Assembly: GCA_031979385.1 (NCBI GenBank)
Contig: DALZEF010000016.1
Location: 1-64,000 of the forward strand
Length of the DNA stretch: 64,000 nt
DNA from: Timonella sp031979385
GTDB taxonomy: Bacteria > Actinomycetota > Actinomycetes > Actinomycetales > Cellulomonadaceae
Direction: 5' to 3'
Shown piece after piece: positions 43,626 to 51,321 of this stretch. Below the pieces are notes generated by a model that did no database searches, was not told the origin of the DNA, and worked only from the letters and a program-made list of their open reading frames with translations. Within the stretch, counting starts at the first letter, position 1. Every line of letters starts with the position of its first letter. A program made the position numbers and the translations under genes.

Positions 43626-44210
43626 ATGACCGTTCTGTCCTCCTCTTCACCGTATGCGTGGCCGTGGGATGGTCACCTTGATCCATCCCGTCTCGCACTG
43701 CTCGTCATCTCCTCATTGCCGACGAGCAGTCACCTTGACCAGTCGCCCACGGGTTCCGGCGTGGTGACGTCCGGTCTGGCCGCCCCTTCGGGGGCGGCCA
43801 GCCGCGAGGCGCAGGCCACCGAAGCCCTCGCCGGAGTTGTCCGCGAGACTGGCGGGATCGTCGTCAATCTGATGTGTCAAACCGATGGGCAACCAACACC
43901 CGAAGGGTGGATGGCGGCCCCGCAGATCGACGGATTCTATGAATCGCGACTCGACTCGTACCTGCGAGCGCAAGGACGCGACCAACTGCTGCTCGCTGGA
44001 ACGTGGCTGGAGACCACCGTGCACTCGACCCTGCGTTCCGCGAACGACCGGGGCTATGAGTGCCTGATCGTGCAGGACCTGTGCGTGTCATACGACCCGG
44101 ACCTACGCACCGGTTCGCTGTCCTGCATCGAAATGTCCGGCGGCATCTTCGGGGCCATCGACTCAAGCACGCACGTGACCGCGCTACTCACAACCCACTT
44201 CTCACATTAG
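43626..44210 (+). CDS. Isochorismatase-fold pseudoenzyme, paralogue of BiuH
   Basis: A 194-residue protein that aligns with the biuret hydrolase encoded next to it (both have Y-x-WP-x-DG near the start, SANDRGYECLIVQD versus EANDRGYECLILSD, SGGIFGA versus QGGVFGA). It has lost the entire catalytic triad: Asp35 of BiuH is Ser29 here, Lys141 is Ala98 and Cys174 is Thr131. About 40 residues between strands 3 and 4, including the substrate loop HTREGHRPD, are missing. The frame is intact and the codon use normal, so it looks maintained rather than decaying. It may be a structural or regulatory partner of BiuH, or bind ligand without turnover. It starts 2 nt after the BMP lipoprotein gene. Confidence 0.75.
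   Translation: MTVLSSSSPYAWPWDGHLDPSRLALLVISSLPTSSHLDQSPTGSGVVTSGLAAPSGAASREAQATEALAGVVRETGGIVVNLMCQTDGQPTPEGWMAAPQIDGFYESRLDSYLRAQGRDQLLLAGTWLETTVHSTLRSANDRGYECLIVQDLCVSYDPDLRTGSLSCIEMSGGIFGAIDSSTHVTALLTTHFSH
43776..43801 (+). terminator. 11-bp hairpin with UUCG tetraloop inside the pseudoenzyme gene
   Basis: CTGGCCGCCCC-TTCG-GGGGCGGCCAG is a perfect 11-bp GC-rich stem closed by C(UUCG)G, the most stable tetraloop class. It lies 150 bp into the coding sequence, between the transporter genes and biuH. It could act as an attenuator or processing barrier that lowers enzyme expression relative to the transporter. There is no U tract. Confidence 0.5.
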
Positions 44211-44219
44211 GACCGCACC

Positions 44220-44927
44220 ATGACTGAAACCGTGACCACCTACCCGCCCGTCAACGCCCAGCCATACATGTGGCCATTCGATGGCCGGATCGATCCCGAA
44301 CGCACCGCACTTTTGTTGATCGACTGGCAGGTCGACTTCTGCGGGCCGGGCGGCTACGTCGACTCGATGGGATACGACATCGGCCTGACCCGGGCCGGAC
44401 TCGGACCAACCGCCAAGGTGCTTGAGGCCGCACGCAAGGCAGGCCTGACCATCATCCACACCCGCGAAGGCCACCGACCCGACCTGTCCGACCTCCCCGC
44501 CAACAAGAAGTGGCGCTCCGAGCAGATCGGAGCGGGCATCGGATCAACAGGACCGTGCGGACGTATCCTCGTGCGCGGCGAGGCAGGCTGGAACATCGTG
44601 CCCGAGGTCGCGCCCCTCGACGGCGAGATCATCATCGACAAGCCAGGCAAGGGTGCGTTCTACGCAACCGATCTCGACCTGGTGCTGCGTTCCCACGGGA
44701 TCACCAACATCATCCTGACCGGAATCACAACCGACGTGTGCGTGCACACCACGATGCGCGAGGCCAACGACCGCGGCTACGAATGCCTCATCCTGTCCGA
44801 CTGCACCGGAGCCACAGACCACGACAATCACGTGGCCGCGCTCCGCATGGTCACAATGCAGGGCGGCGTGTTCGGGGCGGTCTCGGATTCTCAGTCCGTT
44901 CTCGCGTCGCTCACACACAACCACTAA
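44220..44927 (+). CDS. biuH: Biuret hydrolase (cysteine hydrolase, isochorismatase family)
   Basis: A 235-residue cysteine amidohydrolase predicted to hydrolyse biuret to allophanate and ammonia. The triad Asp35 (LLLIDWQVDF), Lys141 (IIIDKPGKGAF) and Cys174 (TTDVCVHTT) has the same spacing as Asp36-Lys142-Cys175 of the characterised Rhizobium BiuH. Family-specific stretches are present: GGYVDSMGYD, HTREGHRPDLSDLPANKKWR, IGAGIGSTGPCGRI. Triuret hydrolase (TrtA) and N-carbamoylsarcosine amidase are related, so triuret activity is an alternative. The allophanate hydrolase downstream consumes the product. Cytoplasmic; starts 9 nt after the pseudoenzyme gene. Confidence 0.88.
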   Translation: MTETVTTYPPVNAQPYMWPFDGRIDPERTALLLIDWQVDFCGPGGYVDSMGYDIGLTRAGLGPTAKVLEAARKAGLTIIHTREGHRPDLSDLPANKKWRSEQIGAGIGSTGPCGRILVRGEAGWNIVPEVAPLDGEIIIDKPGKGAFYATDLDLVLRSHGITNIILTGITTDVCVHTTMREANDRGYECLILSDCTGATDHDNHVAALRMVTMQGGVFGAVSDSQSVLASLTHNH

Positions 44928-44944
44928 CTTTCTTCCCTCCCCTA

Positions 44945-44980
44945 GGTTGTGCTGCTCCAAACACATGGGGCAGCACTACC
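44945..44980 (+). terminator. Hairpin between biuH and the allophanate hydrolase gene
   Basis: Arms 44945-44958 and 44967-44980 pair over 14 bp with one mismatch and a G-U pair, with an 8-nt loop. It may reduce read-through or stabilise the upstream message. The next gene begins 40 bp later. Confidence 0.5.
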
Positions 44981-45019
44981 ACTAACTGTTGACACACGTT
45001 CGCACCCAAGGATGTTCCG

Positions 45020-46756
45020 ATGAACCAGACTCCCAGTTCAGCAACCGATCGAATCACCCGCGCGCTCGCGGATCTTGATCAGTTCGGGCAGCGCAATGCG
45101 TGGATTCACGTGGCCGAGCATTCTAAGCTCATGCAGGCCGCCGCTCAGGTTGATGCGGCTGTGGCCAACGGTGAGGACCTGCCACTTGCCGGGATGGTCA
45201 TCGCGGTCAAGGACAACATCGACGTTGCCGGGATGCCCACGACCTGCGCGTCACCGGGTGCCACCTACACGCCAGACCAGGACGCCACGAGCGTGCGGCT
45301 GCTGCGGGCTGCGGGAGCTGTGATCTTAGGGAAGACCAACATGGACCAGTTCGCGACCGGTCTGGTCGGGGTACGAAGTCCGCACGGGATCCCGGTGTCG
45401 GTTCTCGATCCCGAACTGGTCTCGGGCGGGTCGAGTTCCGGATCAGCCGTTGCCGTGGCCCAGGGCATCGTGGATGCCGCGCTGGGTACGGACACCGCAG
45501 GAAGTGGGCGCGTCCCCGCAGCCTTCAACGCGATTGTGGGCATCAAGCCAACCCTTGGCCTCGTCTCCACCAGCGGGGTGGTGCCGGCTTCTCCAAGTTA
45601 CGATGCGGTCACCGTTTTCGCTACTGATCTGAGCACCGCCGAGTTGGTCCTCGCACAGATCGCGCACCCTGATCCCGCCGATCCACGTAGCCGTCGCTGG
45701 GACAGCCGTGCCCCGCTTGCTGCTCCCGCGGCTCCCGTATACGGGGTGCCCACCGCTCAAGCGTTGGGGCCGATGTCCGCGAGTTGGCGCAGCGCATTCG
45801 AGAGCAGCGTTACGGCCCTGACCGATGCGGGAATGCGCGTGGTCGAAGTAGATATTGCTCCGCTCCTCGATTCGGCGAAACTCCTGTATGACGGCGCATT
45901 GATCGCCGAACGCACTGCGGCCTTCGGTGCCCTGCTTGATCGTGAACCACACACCGTCGATCCCACGGTGGCCGGTATCGTGCGGACGGGGGAAGGCAAG
46001 AGCGCCGTCGAGTTGGCAAACAACCAGTTTGAGCTCGCTCGGGTCCGCGCCTTGCTCGGCGAGGTCTGGTCCGAGATAGACGCCCTAGTCCTCCCCACGG
46101 CTCCGGGTCACCCATCCGTAGCCGAGGTGCAGGCCGATCCAGTTGCCGTGAACAGTTGGGTGGGTACCTACACCAACTTCGTGAACCTGCTCGATCTCTC
46201 CGCCGTGGCCGTTCCCGGAATCGCGCCGGTAGGGGTCACGCTCATCGGTCCCGCGTTCGCGGATCGTGCGCTGTTGGACCTCGCGCTCCACGTACAGCAC
46301 GTGTGCGCGGGTCGTCCCTCCAGTTCAGGCGGGGCGACGGGCCATCCCTTGACGTGGCTCCCCGAAAACGCCTCCATTGCGGTGTTCGGCGCACACCTGA
46401 CCGGTCAACCGCTCAACCACCAACTGACCTCACGCGGCGCACGGCTCCTCGGCGAAGTCACCACCGCCGCCACCTACTCGCTCTACGCACTCAACACCGT
46501 TCCGCCAAAGCCCGGCCTCGTACGCAACACCGATTCAGGAACCTCGTTCATCGGGGAAGAATGGGCGATACCGGTAGCTCGCCTCGCCGAGTTTCTTGGT
46601 GATGTGGCCCGGCCGATGTGTGTGGGCCAGGTCGAGTTGTCCGATGGTCGTCAGGTGCTCGGGTTCCTGTGTGAACCGCACGCCCTAGACTCCGCTCAGA
46701 ACATCTCCGACTTCAGAGGTTGGGCCGAATACACGAGTTTTTCCCCGGTCCGCTGA
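45020..46756 (+). CDS. atzF: Allophanate hydrolase
   Basis: A 578-residue amidase-signature enzyme that converts allophanate (the product of biuret hydrolase) to ammonia and carbon dioxide. The catalytic Ser-cisSer-Lys triad is Lys64 (IAVKDNID), Ser138 (GGSSSGS) and Ser162 (GTDTAGSGRVPAA), with the same spacing as Lys91-Ser165-Ser189 of Pseudomonas AtzF. The C-terminal domain typical of AtzF follows (VFGAHLTGQPLNHQLTSRGA, LNTVPPKPGLVR, FLCEPHALDSAQNISDFRGW). The length is close to the 605 residues of AtzF. No urea carboxylase is adjacent, so biuret rather than urea is the expected source of allophanate. Confidence 0.93.
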   Translation: MNQTPSSATDRITRALADLDQFGQRNAWIHVAEHSKLMQAAAQVDAAVANGEDLPLAGMVIAVKDNIDVAGMPTTCASPGATYTPDQDATSVRLLRAAGAVILGKTNMDQFATGLVGVRSPHGIPVSVLDPELVSGGSSSGSAVAVAQGIVDAALGTDTAGSGRVPAAFNAIVGIKPTLGLVSTSGVVPASPSYDAVTVFATDLSTAELVLAQIAHPDPADPRSRRWDSRAPLAAPAAPVYGVPTAQALGPMSASWRSAFESSVTALTDAGMRVVEVDIAPLLDSAKLLYDGALIAERTAAFGALLDREPHTVDPTVAGIVRTGEGKSAVELANNQFELARVRALLGEVWSEIDALVLPTAPGHPSVAEVQADPVAVNSWVGTYTNFVNLLDLSAVAVPGIAPVGVTLIGPAFADRALLDLALHVQHVCAGRPSSSGGATGHPLTWLPENASIAVFGAHLTGQPLNHQLTSRGARLLGEVTTAATYSLYALNTVPPKPGLVRNTDSGTSFIGEEWAIPVARLAEFLGDVARPMCVGQVELSDGRQVLGFLCEPHALDSAQNISDFRGWAEYTSFSPVR

Positions 46757-47445
46757 TGCGCACTCCCATCCTGTTCATTCACGGCGCTGCGACCGGCCCC
46801 ACCGTGTGGACCGGCGTGGTCAGTGCGTTGTTCGGACTGTTCAACGCCCAGGGACTACCCACACCAGAACTCCGCGCCCCGAAACGTCCGCAGCACGGTA
46901 ACTGGGACGAAGAGATCGATGCCCTGAGCAGCGCGGCGAGCGGAGCCTTCATCGTGGGGGTCTCTGGCGGGGCAACCCTCGGCTGGGAAATCCTGAGCAG
47001 CAGGTATCGCAGCAACGCTCCTGCCGTACCGATCGGTGGGATCTTGCATGAACCCGCCGCGGGATCGCTCGCCCCCGGGTTACTCTCCCACGTGGCACAG
47101 GCGCTGTCGGCTCAAGGACTCGCTGGTTTTGGGAAGGCCCTGTACTCACAGAGTTGGACCCCGGCGCTGGCCAGCGTCGATGATGCCGGGGTCGCCCGAG
47201 AGTTTGCGATGTTTTCACGATTCGAACCCACAGCCCTGCGTGTCCCCGACGCCGTGCTGCTCACCACCGGAGCCGATTCACCCGCTCTGCGGCATTCCTC
47301 CGTGACCCGTTTGAGTGACACCTACGGTGTTCCTCGCAGCATGATTCCCGGTAAGCACGCCGTGCACCTGGATCATGCCCAAGATTTTGCCCGGGCCGTA
47401 TTCGAACAGTATCTCGCTGTCACCGGAAGCCAGATCCTTCCATAG
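46756..47445 (+). CDS. Alpha/beta hydrolase, last gene of the biuret operon
   Basis: A 229-residue alpha/beta-hydrolase fold protein: oxyanion region LFIHGAATGPTVW, nucleophile elbow GVSGGAT (Ser), a late acidic residue (probably in TTGADSP) and His in GKHAVHLDH. Its ATG overlaps the atzF stop (TGATG), so it is translationally coupled. A role in the pathway is not obvious. It could release a ureide from an ester or amide precursor that the transporter imports. Confidence 0.8.
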   Translation: MRTPILFIHGAATGPTVWTGVVSALFGLFNAQGLPTPELRAPKRPQHGNWDEEIDALSSAASGAFIVGVSGGATLGWEILSSRYRSNAPAVPIGGILHEPAAGSLAPGLLSHVAQALSAQGLAGFGKALYSQSWTPALASVDDAGVAREFAMFSRFEPTALRVPDAVLLTTGADSPALRHSSVTRLSDTYGVPRSMIPGKHAVHLDHAQDFARAVFEQYLAVTGSQILP

Positions 47446-47484
47446 GTTTGAGTAACTACTCGCTTTGTCGGACGGGCCGCTTGG

Positions 47485-48630
47485 CTAGAGGTATCCGTGG
47501 TAGTCAAGAGTGGTCCACACGATGGTGCTGGTCACTCTATTCCACGCCTCGTCTCCGTCCAAACTGGTGAGCAGTCCAGGTTCCATCAGCGTGAGCCCTG
47601 TGACGCTATCCCCGTACACGCCTACATAACCGTCTATGTAGCCGGTCATTGGGTTTGTAGGGTCAAGGATCTGCGAGCCAACGAGCGCCGCAACTTCATG
47701 TTCATCAAATCCGGTTTCGAAGTCCCCTTCCCTAAGAAGCTCGATCCCTTCCTCATACCACCCCTGATACCAGCCTTGGTCCTCAACGAAATCTGCGACC
47801 AGATCGTAGTCCGGGAATGCGTCGAGCACTCCACTTTCTAAGACGAGAGCGAGCCCTTGATCTTCAATCTGTGTGTCATATCCGTTCTGTTCGCTATGAC
47901 GTTCCAGCACGTAGATTAATGGGCTGAAGTCGTAGCTTTCGAGTGCCTCGGTTAGAACTCGCAATTCGTCGATTCCGTATTCAGGTTGATCCAGTTGCGC
48001 ATCTACGATCTCTTGGTAGCGCGTCTCTTGGCGAAGATCTTGGGTCGCGTACAACCAGTCAGAATCGTCGATAAAGTCGACGTTTGATGGGTCCTCCCAG
48101 GTCAGAGAAGAAACAATCGGTGCGTCTGGACTCCACAGGCTCATACCCAGGCCGTCAGTTATACGTCCAAACCCGACAACAGCAATCACGGCAATAGCGA
48201 CGAACCAGACGAAACCCGATCCGTCTCTAGGTGTGATGTTGCTCTTGCTCGCGCCCTCGTGAACAGGTTCACGCGTCATGAAGTGGTCGTCGGCTAGGTC
48301 TTCTGCAAACTCCTGTTGCCCCGCCGCGGGGTTGCTCTGCGCGTAGTTCACACGCGGCTGAGGCTGTGCCGGAGGTCCATAGGGGCGCGCGTATGGCGGT
48401 CCTGGCATCTGTGGTTTATAGGGTTTGGGCTCCGGACCTTGAGAGCTGGAGGACGGCCGCACTTGACCGGAGATGGGCTGCGGCACGGGTCCGCTAGCAG
48501 TGCTAGAGCCGCCTTGGGCTTGATGTGCCTGAGGTTGGGACGCCACTCCTGGAGGTGTCGTTGAACCAGGTTGGGTCACCGGATCGTAGGTGACGTGCTT
48601 CGGTTGCTTGATGAAGAACTTGTCAGCCAC
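47485..48630 (-). CDS. MADKFFI-motif membrane protein with Pro-rich N-terminus (paralogue 1)
   Basis: A 381-residue protein: N-terminal motif MADKFFIKQPKHVTYDP, a Pro/Gln/Ser-rich cytoplasmic region (about 15-105) containing PRVNYAQSNPAAGQQEFAED, one transmembrane helix (about 133-152, GFVWFVAIAVIAVVGFG) and an acidic extracytoplasmic domain of about 220 residues. The motif and the PRV-YAQ...GQQ-AE segment recur in the gene immediately upstream, so the two are a tandem paralogous pair separated by 13 bp. No known domain is recognised. The conserved cytoplasmic N-terminus suggests docking to a shared intracellular partner. Confidence 0.7.
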   Translation of the reverse strand: MADKFFIKQPKHVTYDPVTQPGSTTPPGVASQPQAHQAQGGSSTASGPVPQPISGQVRPSSSSQGPEPKPYKPQMPGPPYARPYGPPAQPQPRVNYAQSNPAAGQQEFAEDLADDHFMTREPVHEGASKSNITPRDGSGFVWFVAIAVIAVVGFGRITDGLGMSLWSPDAPIVSSLTWEDPSNVDFIDDSDWLYATQDLRQETRYQEIVDAQLDQPEYGIDELRVLTEALESYDFSPLIYVLERHSEQNGYDTQIEDQGLALVLESGVLDAFPDYDLVADFVEDQGWYQGWYEEGIELLREGDFETGFDEHEVAALVGSQILDPTNPMTGYIDGYVGVYGDSVTGLTLMEPGLLTSLDGDEAWNRVTSTIVWTTLDYHGYL

Positions 48631-48643
48631 GAAACATCACGCC

Positions 48644-49396
48644 TTAGAACCCAAAGCCAAATAGGCTCGTCTCATCAATGCTGTATGGACCTCCCCCAAA
48701 GGGCTGGTCGTCATCCAAGTATTCGTCGTGGTCTGGACTCTCGCCGCTCTCATCGTCGGAGTATTCATCCACATATTCAACGTCTTCCGGCAGAGTACCG
48801 TTTTCTAGGATCACGGCACCTTCTGGGAGTTCAACGCCCTCCGGGAAGTCATCCTCATCGAAGTACACGGTGCCCCCAGAGAATCCGCCGTCATCGAAGA
48901 ACGGGGAGAAGTTGTTGGAGACCCCGCCAAGCCCAGAGAACACTCTGCTTGCCACACCCAGGAAGAACAGGGCGAACACGATCATGCCGATGATCTTGAT
49001 AACGCCAGCGGCGTTGGTGCCCTCCTTCTGCATCGGCTTATCGCCAAAGGAGTAGCTCCGGCCCACAAAGTAGTCCTCGGGAAGTTCCTCAGCATAGTTT
49101 TGCTGACCGGTGGCAGAGTTGCCCTGGGCGTAACTGACGCGAGGCTGCTGAGATGGGCTTGCGGGAGGACCATATGGCTTGCCCTGCGGGGTCCGTGTAT
49201 TTTGCGCGGTTCCCACCTGGGGTGTTTGTTCTAGCGCAGGTTGTACAGGTGCTGCTTGATGTGCCTGACCTACTTGCACAGCCTGCTCAGATACGGCGCT
49301 TTCGCGAGAAACACCCTCATATGAAACGGAAGGCTGCGCCGTTGGACTGTGCGTAACGTAGTCCGGCTGGTTGATGAAGAACTTGTCGTTTGCCAT
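48644..49396 (-). CDS. MANDKFFI-motif membrane protein with acidic C-terminus (paralogue 2)
   Basis: A 250-residue protein with N-terminal motif MANDKFFINQPDYVTHSP, a Pro/Gln-rich cytoplasmic part including PRVSYAQGNSATGQQNYAEE, a transmembrane helix (about 133-155, IKIIGMIVFALFFLGVASRV), and a very acidic extracytoplasmic tail rich in Asp/Glu/Gly. Start at ATG 49396. It is the promoter-proximal partner of the 381-residue paralogue. Function unknown. Confidence 0.7.
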   Translation of the reverse strand: MANDKFFINQPDYVTHSPTAQPSVSYEGVSRESAVSEQAVQVGQAHQAAPVQPALEQTPQVGTAQNTRTPQGKPYGPPASPSQQPRVSYAQGNSATGQQNYAEELPEDYFVGRSYSFGDKPMQKEGTNAAGVIKIIGMIVFALFFLGVASRVFSGLGGVSNNFSPFFDDGGFSGGTVYFDEDDFPEGVELPEGAVILENGTLPEDVEYVDEYSDDESGESPDHDEYLDDDQPFGGGPYSIDETSLFGFGF

Positions 49397-49475
49397 GTTG
49401 CCTCGTTTCACACGAAAAGGATGCGTGGATATGCACTGATCCTACGCACTCTATGTGCTGGCTGTCGCCCATATT

Positions 49476-50348
49476 TCAGCGCGGACCTGCACCGGAGGAG
49501 CCAGTTGTCATGCGAATCGCTCCAATACACGCGGCGACAACGAGCAGAACCCCAGTCCACTGCACGAGCGTGAGCGCCTGCCCCAGTACCAGCCAGCCGG
49601 CGAGTGCGGCCACGACTGGAGCGAATGCGAGCAGGACAGAGAAGGTGGAGGCGGGGACTCGTCGCAAAGCAAGAAGCTCGAGAGCATAGGGAATCGCGGA
49701 GGACAGCAGCGCAATACCCAGCCCAATCGCGAGGATATGCGGTGCGATGAGCACCGCGCCCGTCGTCGCGGCAGCAAACGGCACAACCGCCGCGCTGCCC
49801 ACGGCCATCGCGAGCGCCAGGCCGGACAGCCCTTCAAACTCGCGACCAGCGCGCCGCGCACCCAGAATGTAGAACACCCACATGAGCGCCGCAATCAGCG
49901 CGAACACGACGCCCAGCGGGTCAAGTCGCAGCGGTCCATGCGACAACAAAACCACCCCACCGAACGCGCACGCCACCCACAGGGTGTTCAACCAGCGGCG
50001 CGCCAAGACGATCGAGAGGATCATCGGGCCCAGGACCTCGATCGTGACCGTGATGCCCAACGGAATACGTTCCAGCGCGAGATAGAAACTCGTGTTCATA
50101 GCCGCGAGCGCCAGCCCAAACCCGACGACCGTGTACCAGTTCCCGCGGGTCAAACTGCGCAGCGTTGGTCGGGCAATCACTCCCAGAACCAGTGCGGAGA
50201 ACGCCAACCGTAGCGCCACCGCACCTAGGGGTGCGACCTGTGGAAACACGAGGACCGCGATCGACGCGCCAACCTCCTGGCAGATCATGGCCAGGAACAT
50301 CAGTGAGACACCCGTGGTCATGTGGGATCGGCTATCCGTTGGGTTCAT
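49476..50348 (-). CDS. EamA/DMT-family exporter (RhtA-like)
   Basis: A 290-residue drug/metabolite transporter with ten helices in two EamA repeats (from MFLAMICQEVGASIAVLVFP and from PLGVVFALIAALMWVFYILG). Features such as YLALERIPLGITVTIEVLGP and LELLALRRVPASTFSVLLA resemble RhtA threonine/homoserine exporters. I used ATG 50348; an internal ATG at 50321 begins exactly at the first helix and is an alternative. Substrate unproven. Confidence 0.87.
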   Translation of the reverse strand: MNPTDSRSHMTTGVSLMFLAMICQEVGASIAVLVFPQVAPLGAVALRLAFSALVLGVIARPTLRSLTRGNWYTVVGFGLALAAMNTSFYLALERIPLGITVTIEVLGPMILSIVLARRWLNTLWVACAFGGVVLLSHGPLRLDPLGVVFALIAALMWVFYILGARRAGREFEGLSGLALAMAVGSAAVVPFAAATTGAVLIAPHILAIGLGIALLSSAIPYALELLALRRVPASTFSVLLAFAPVVAALAGWLVLGQALTLVQWTGVLLVVAACIGAIRMTTGSSGAGPR

Positions 50349-50425
50349 ATACCCATTGTCGGCCCTGCATCGGTGCACCCGTTGCGTCTCCGCCGCGCTC
50401 ATCTGCACGTGGCACAATGGGCCGC

Positions 50426-50920
50426 ATGGAAAACCAGTTCTCGCACCTTCGCCCAGGCAACGATGTCCTCACCATTTTGAAGTCTGGACTGATCCTGTCT
50501 TTGGTCGGGTTGGTTCTTGGGATCGGCATGGCGGTCTGGTGGGCTGTGCGCGCGGGTTCTGATCAGGTTACCTTTGCAATATTTTCTATCCTGATGTTCG
50601 CGGCTCTCGGTGGTGTGGTTGGCGTCGTTGGCGGGTTTGGCGCGCTGTTTGCTCAGAGATTCGCGGCTCCTGCGGCCAACGAGGCCACGACACGGTGGAT
50701 CATGGCGGCGTTCTTCTCCAGCACGGGGTTCATTGTTCTTGTTTTGTTGGCGTTGAACTCTCTGACCCTGCCGGTGATATTGGGGCTGGTTGCAGCGGAC
50801 TTCGTGTTGCTCGCGTTTGGCTATCTATATGTTGCGCCCCGCCTAATCGCACCGAAGGCACCGCGCGGAGGGCTCGATGACAACTTTGATGGTTCTCAGA
50901 TCACGCCTCCGGGCGCTTAA
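50426..50920 (+). CDS. Four-helix hypothetical membrane protein
   Basis: A 164-residue protein with four transmembrane helices (ILKSGLILSLVGLVLGIGMA, FAIFSILMFAALGGVVGVVG, IMAAFFSSTGFIVLVLLAL, LTLPVILGLVAADFVLLAFGY) and a soluble C-terminal tail. An in-frame ATG at 50417 would add three residues. No family is recognised with confidence. It is divergent from the EamA gene. Confidence 0.7.
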   Translation: MENQFSHLRPGNDVLTILKSGLILSLVGLVLGIGMAVWWAVRAGSDQVTFAIFSILMFAALGGVVGVVGGFGALFAQRFAAPAANEATTRWIMAAFFSSTGFIVLVLLALNSLTLPVILGLVAADFVLLAFGYLYVAPRLIAPKAPRGGLDDNFDGSQITPPGA

Positions 50921-50926
50921 GACTTG

Positions 50927-51136
50927 TCACAACAGGTCAGGGGTCTCCCACCTGTGATGACGGGCGCTGCTCGCACTGAACCACCTCTGATTGGCGACGC
51001 CTCCCGCCGAAAAGTCCTCCGCATAGCCCATGCCAGCCGCAACGAGGGCTTCTTTGGACCGTGCGAGCTTCATGCTGCCTGCGCCGAGGAACGCGACAGC
51101 AAGCAGGATGTTGATGATCCACAGTGCAATCGTCAT
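50927..51136 (-). pseudogene. Truncated DoxX-family protein
   Basis: The first 46 residues (ALWIINILLAVAFLGAGSMK, then LARSKEALVAAGMGYAEDFS) match the start of DoxX-like four-helix proteins, which are usually about 120 residues. The remaining 23 residues (from NQRWFSASSARHHRW) are unrelated, and the other three helices are missing. It appears to be a 3'-truncated gene remnant. Confidence 0.6.
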
Positions 51137-51321
51137 CTACGTCTCCATTACTGCAGGTGGGGTTGGTTACGATGTGTAAGTAACCCCATCGTGCATCAGG
51201 TTTGACCCCGCACTTGCAGTCCGGGGTGCCGCCAATCCGCCCGTTGACAGGACGAACCGGAGTTACGCCGCCTAAACGATACGACTAGCTCGAGGCCGCG
51301 CAAGAAGACCCGAACACGGAA

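Noticed and set aside
43626..44210. Calling the triad-less isochorismatase paralogue a triuret hydrolase (TrtA)
   Set aside because: All three catalytic residues are replaced and the substrate loop is missing, so hydrolase activity is not credible.
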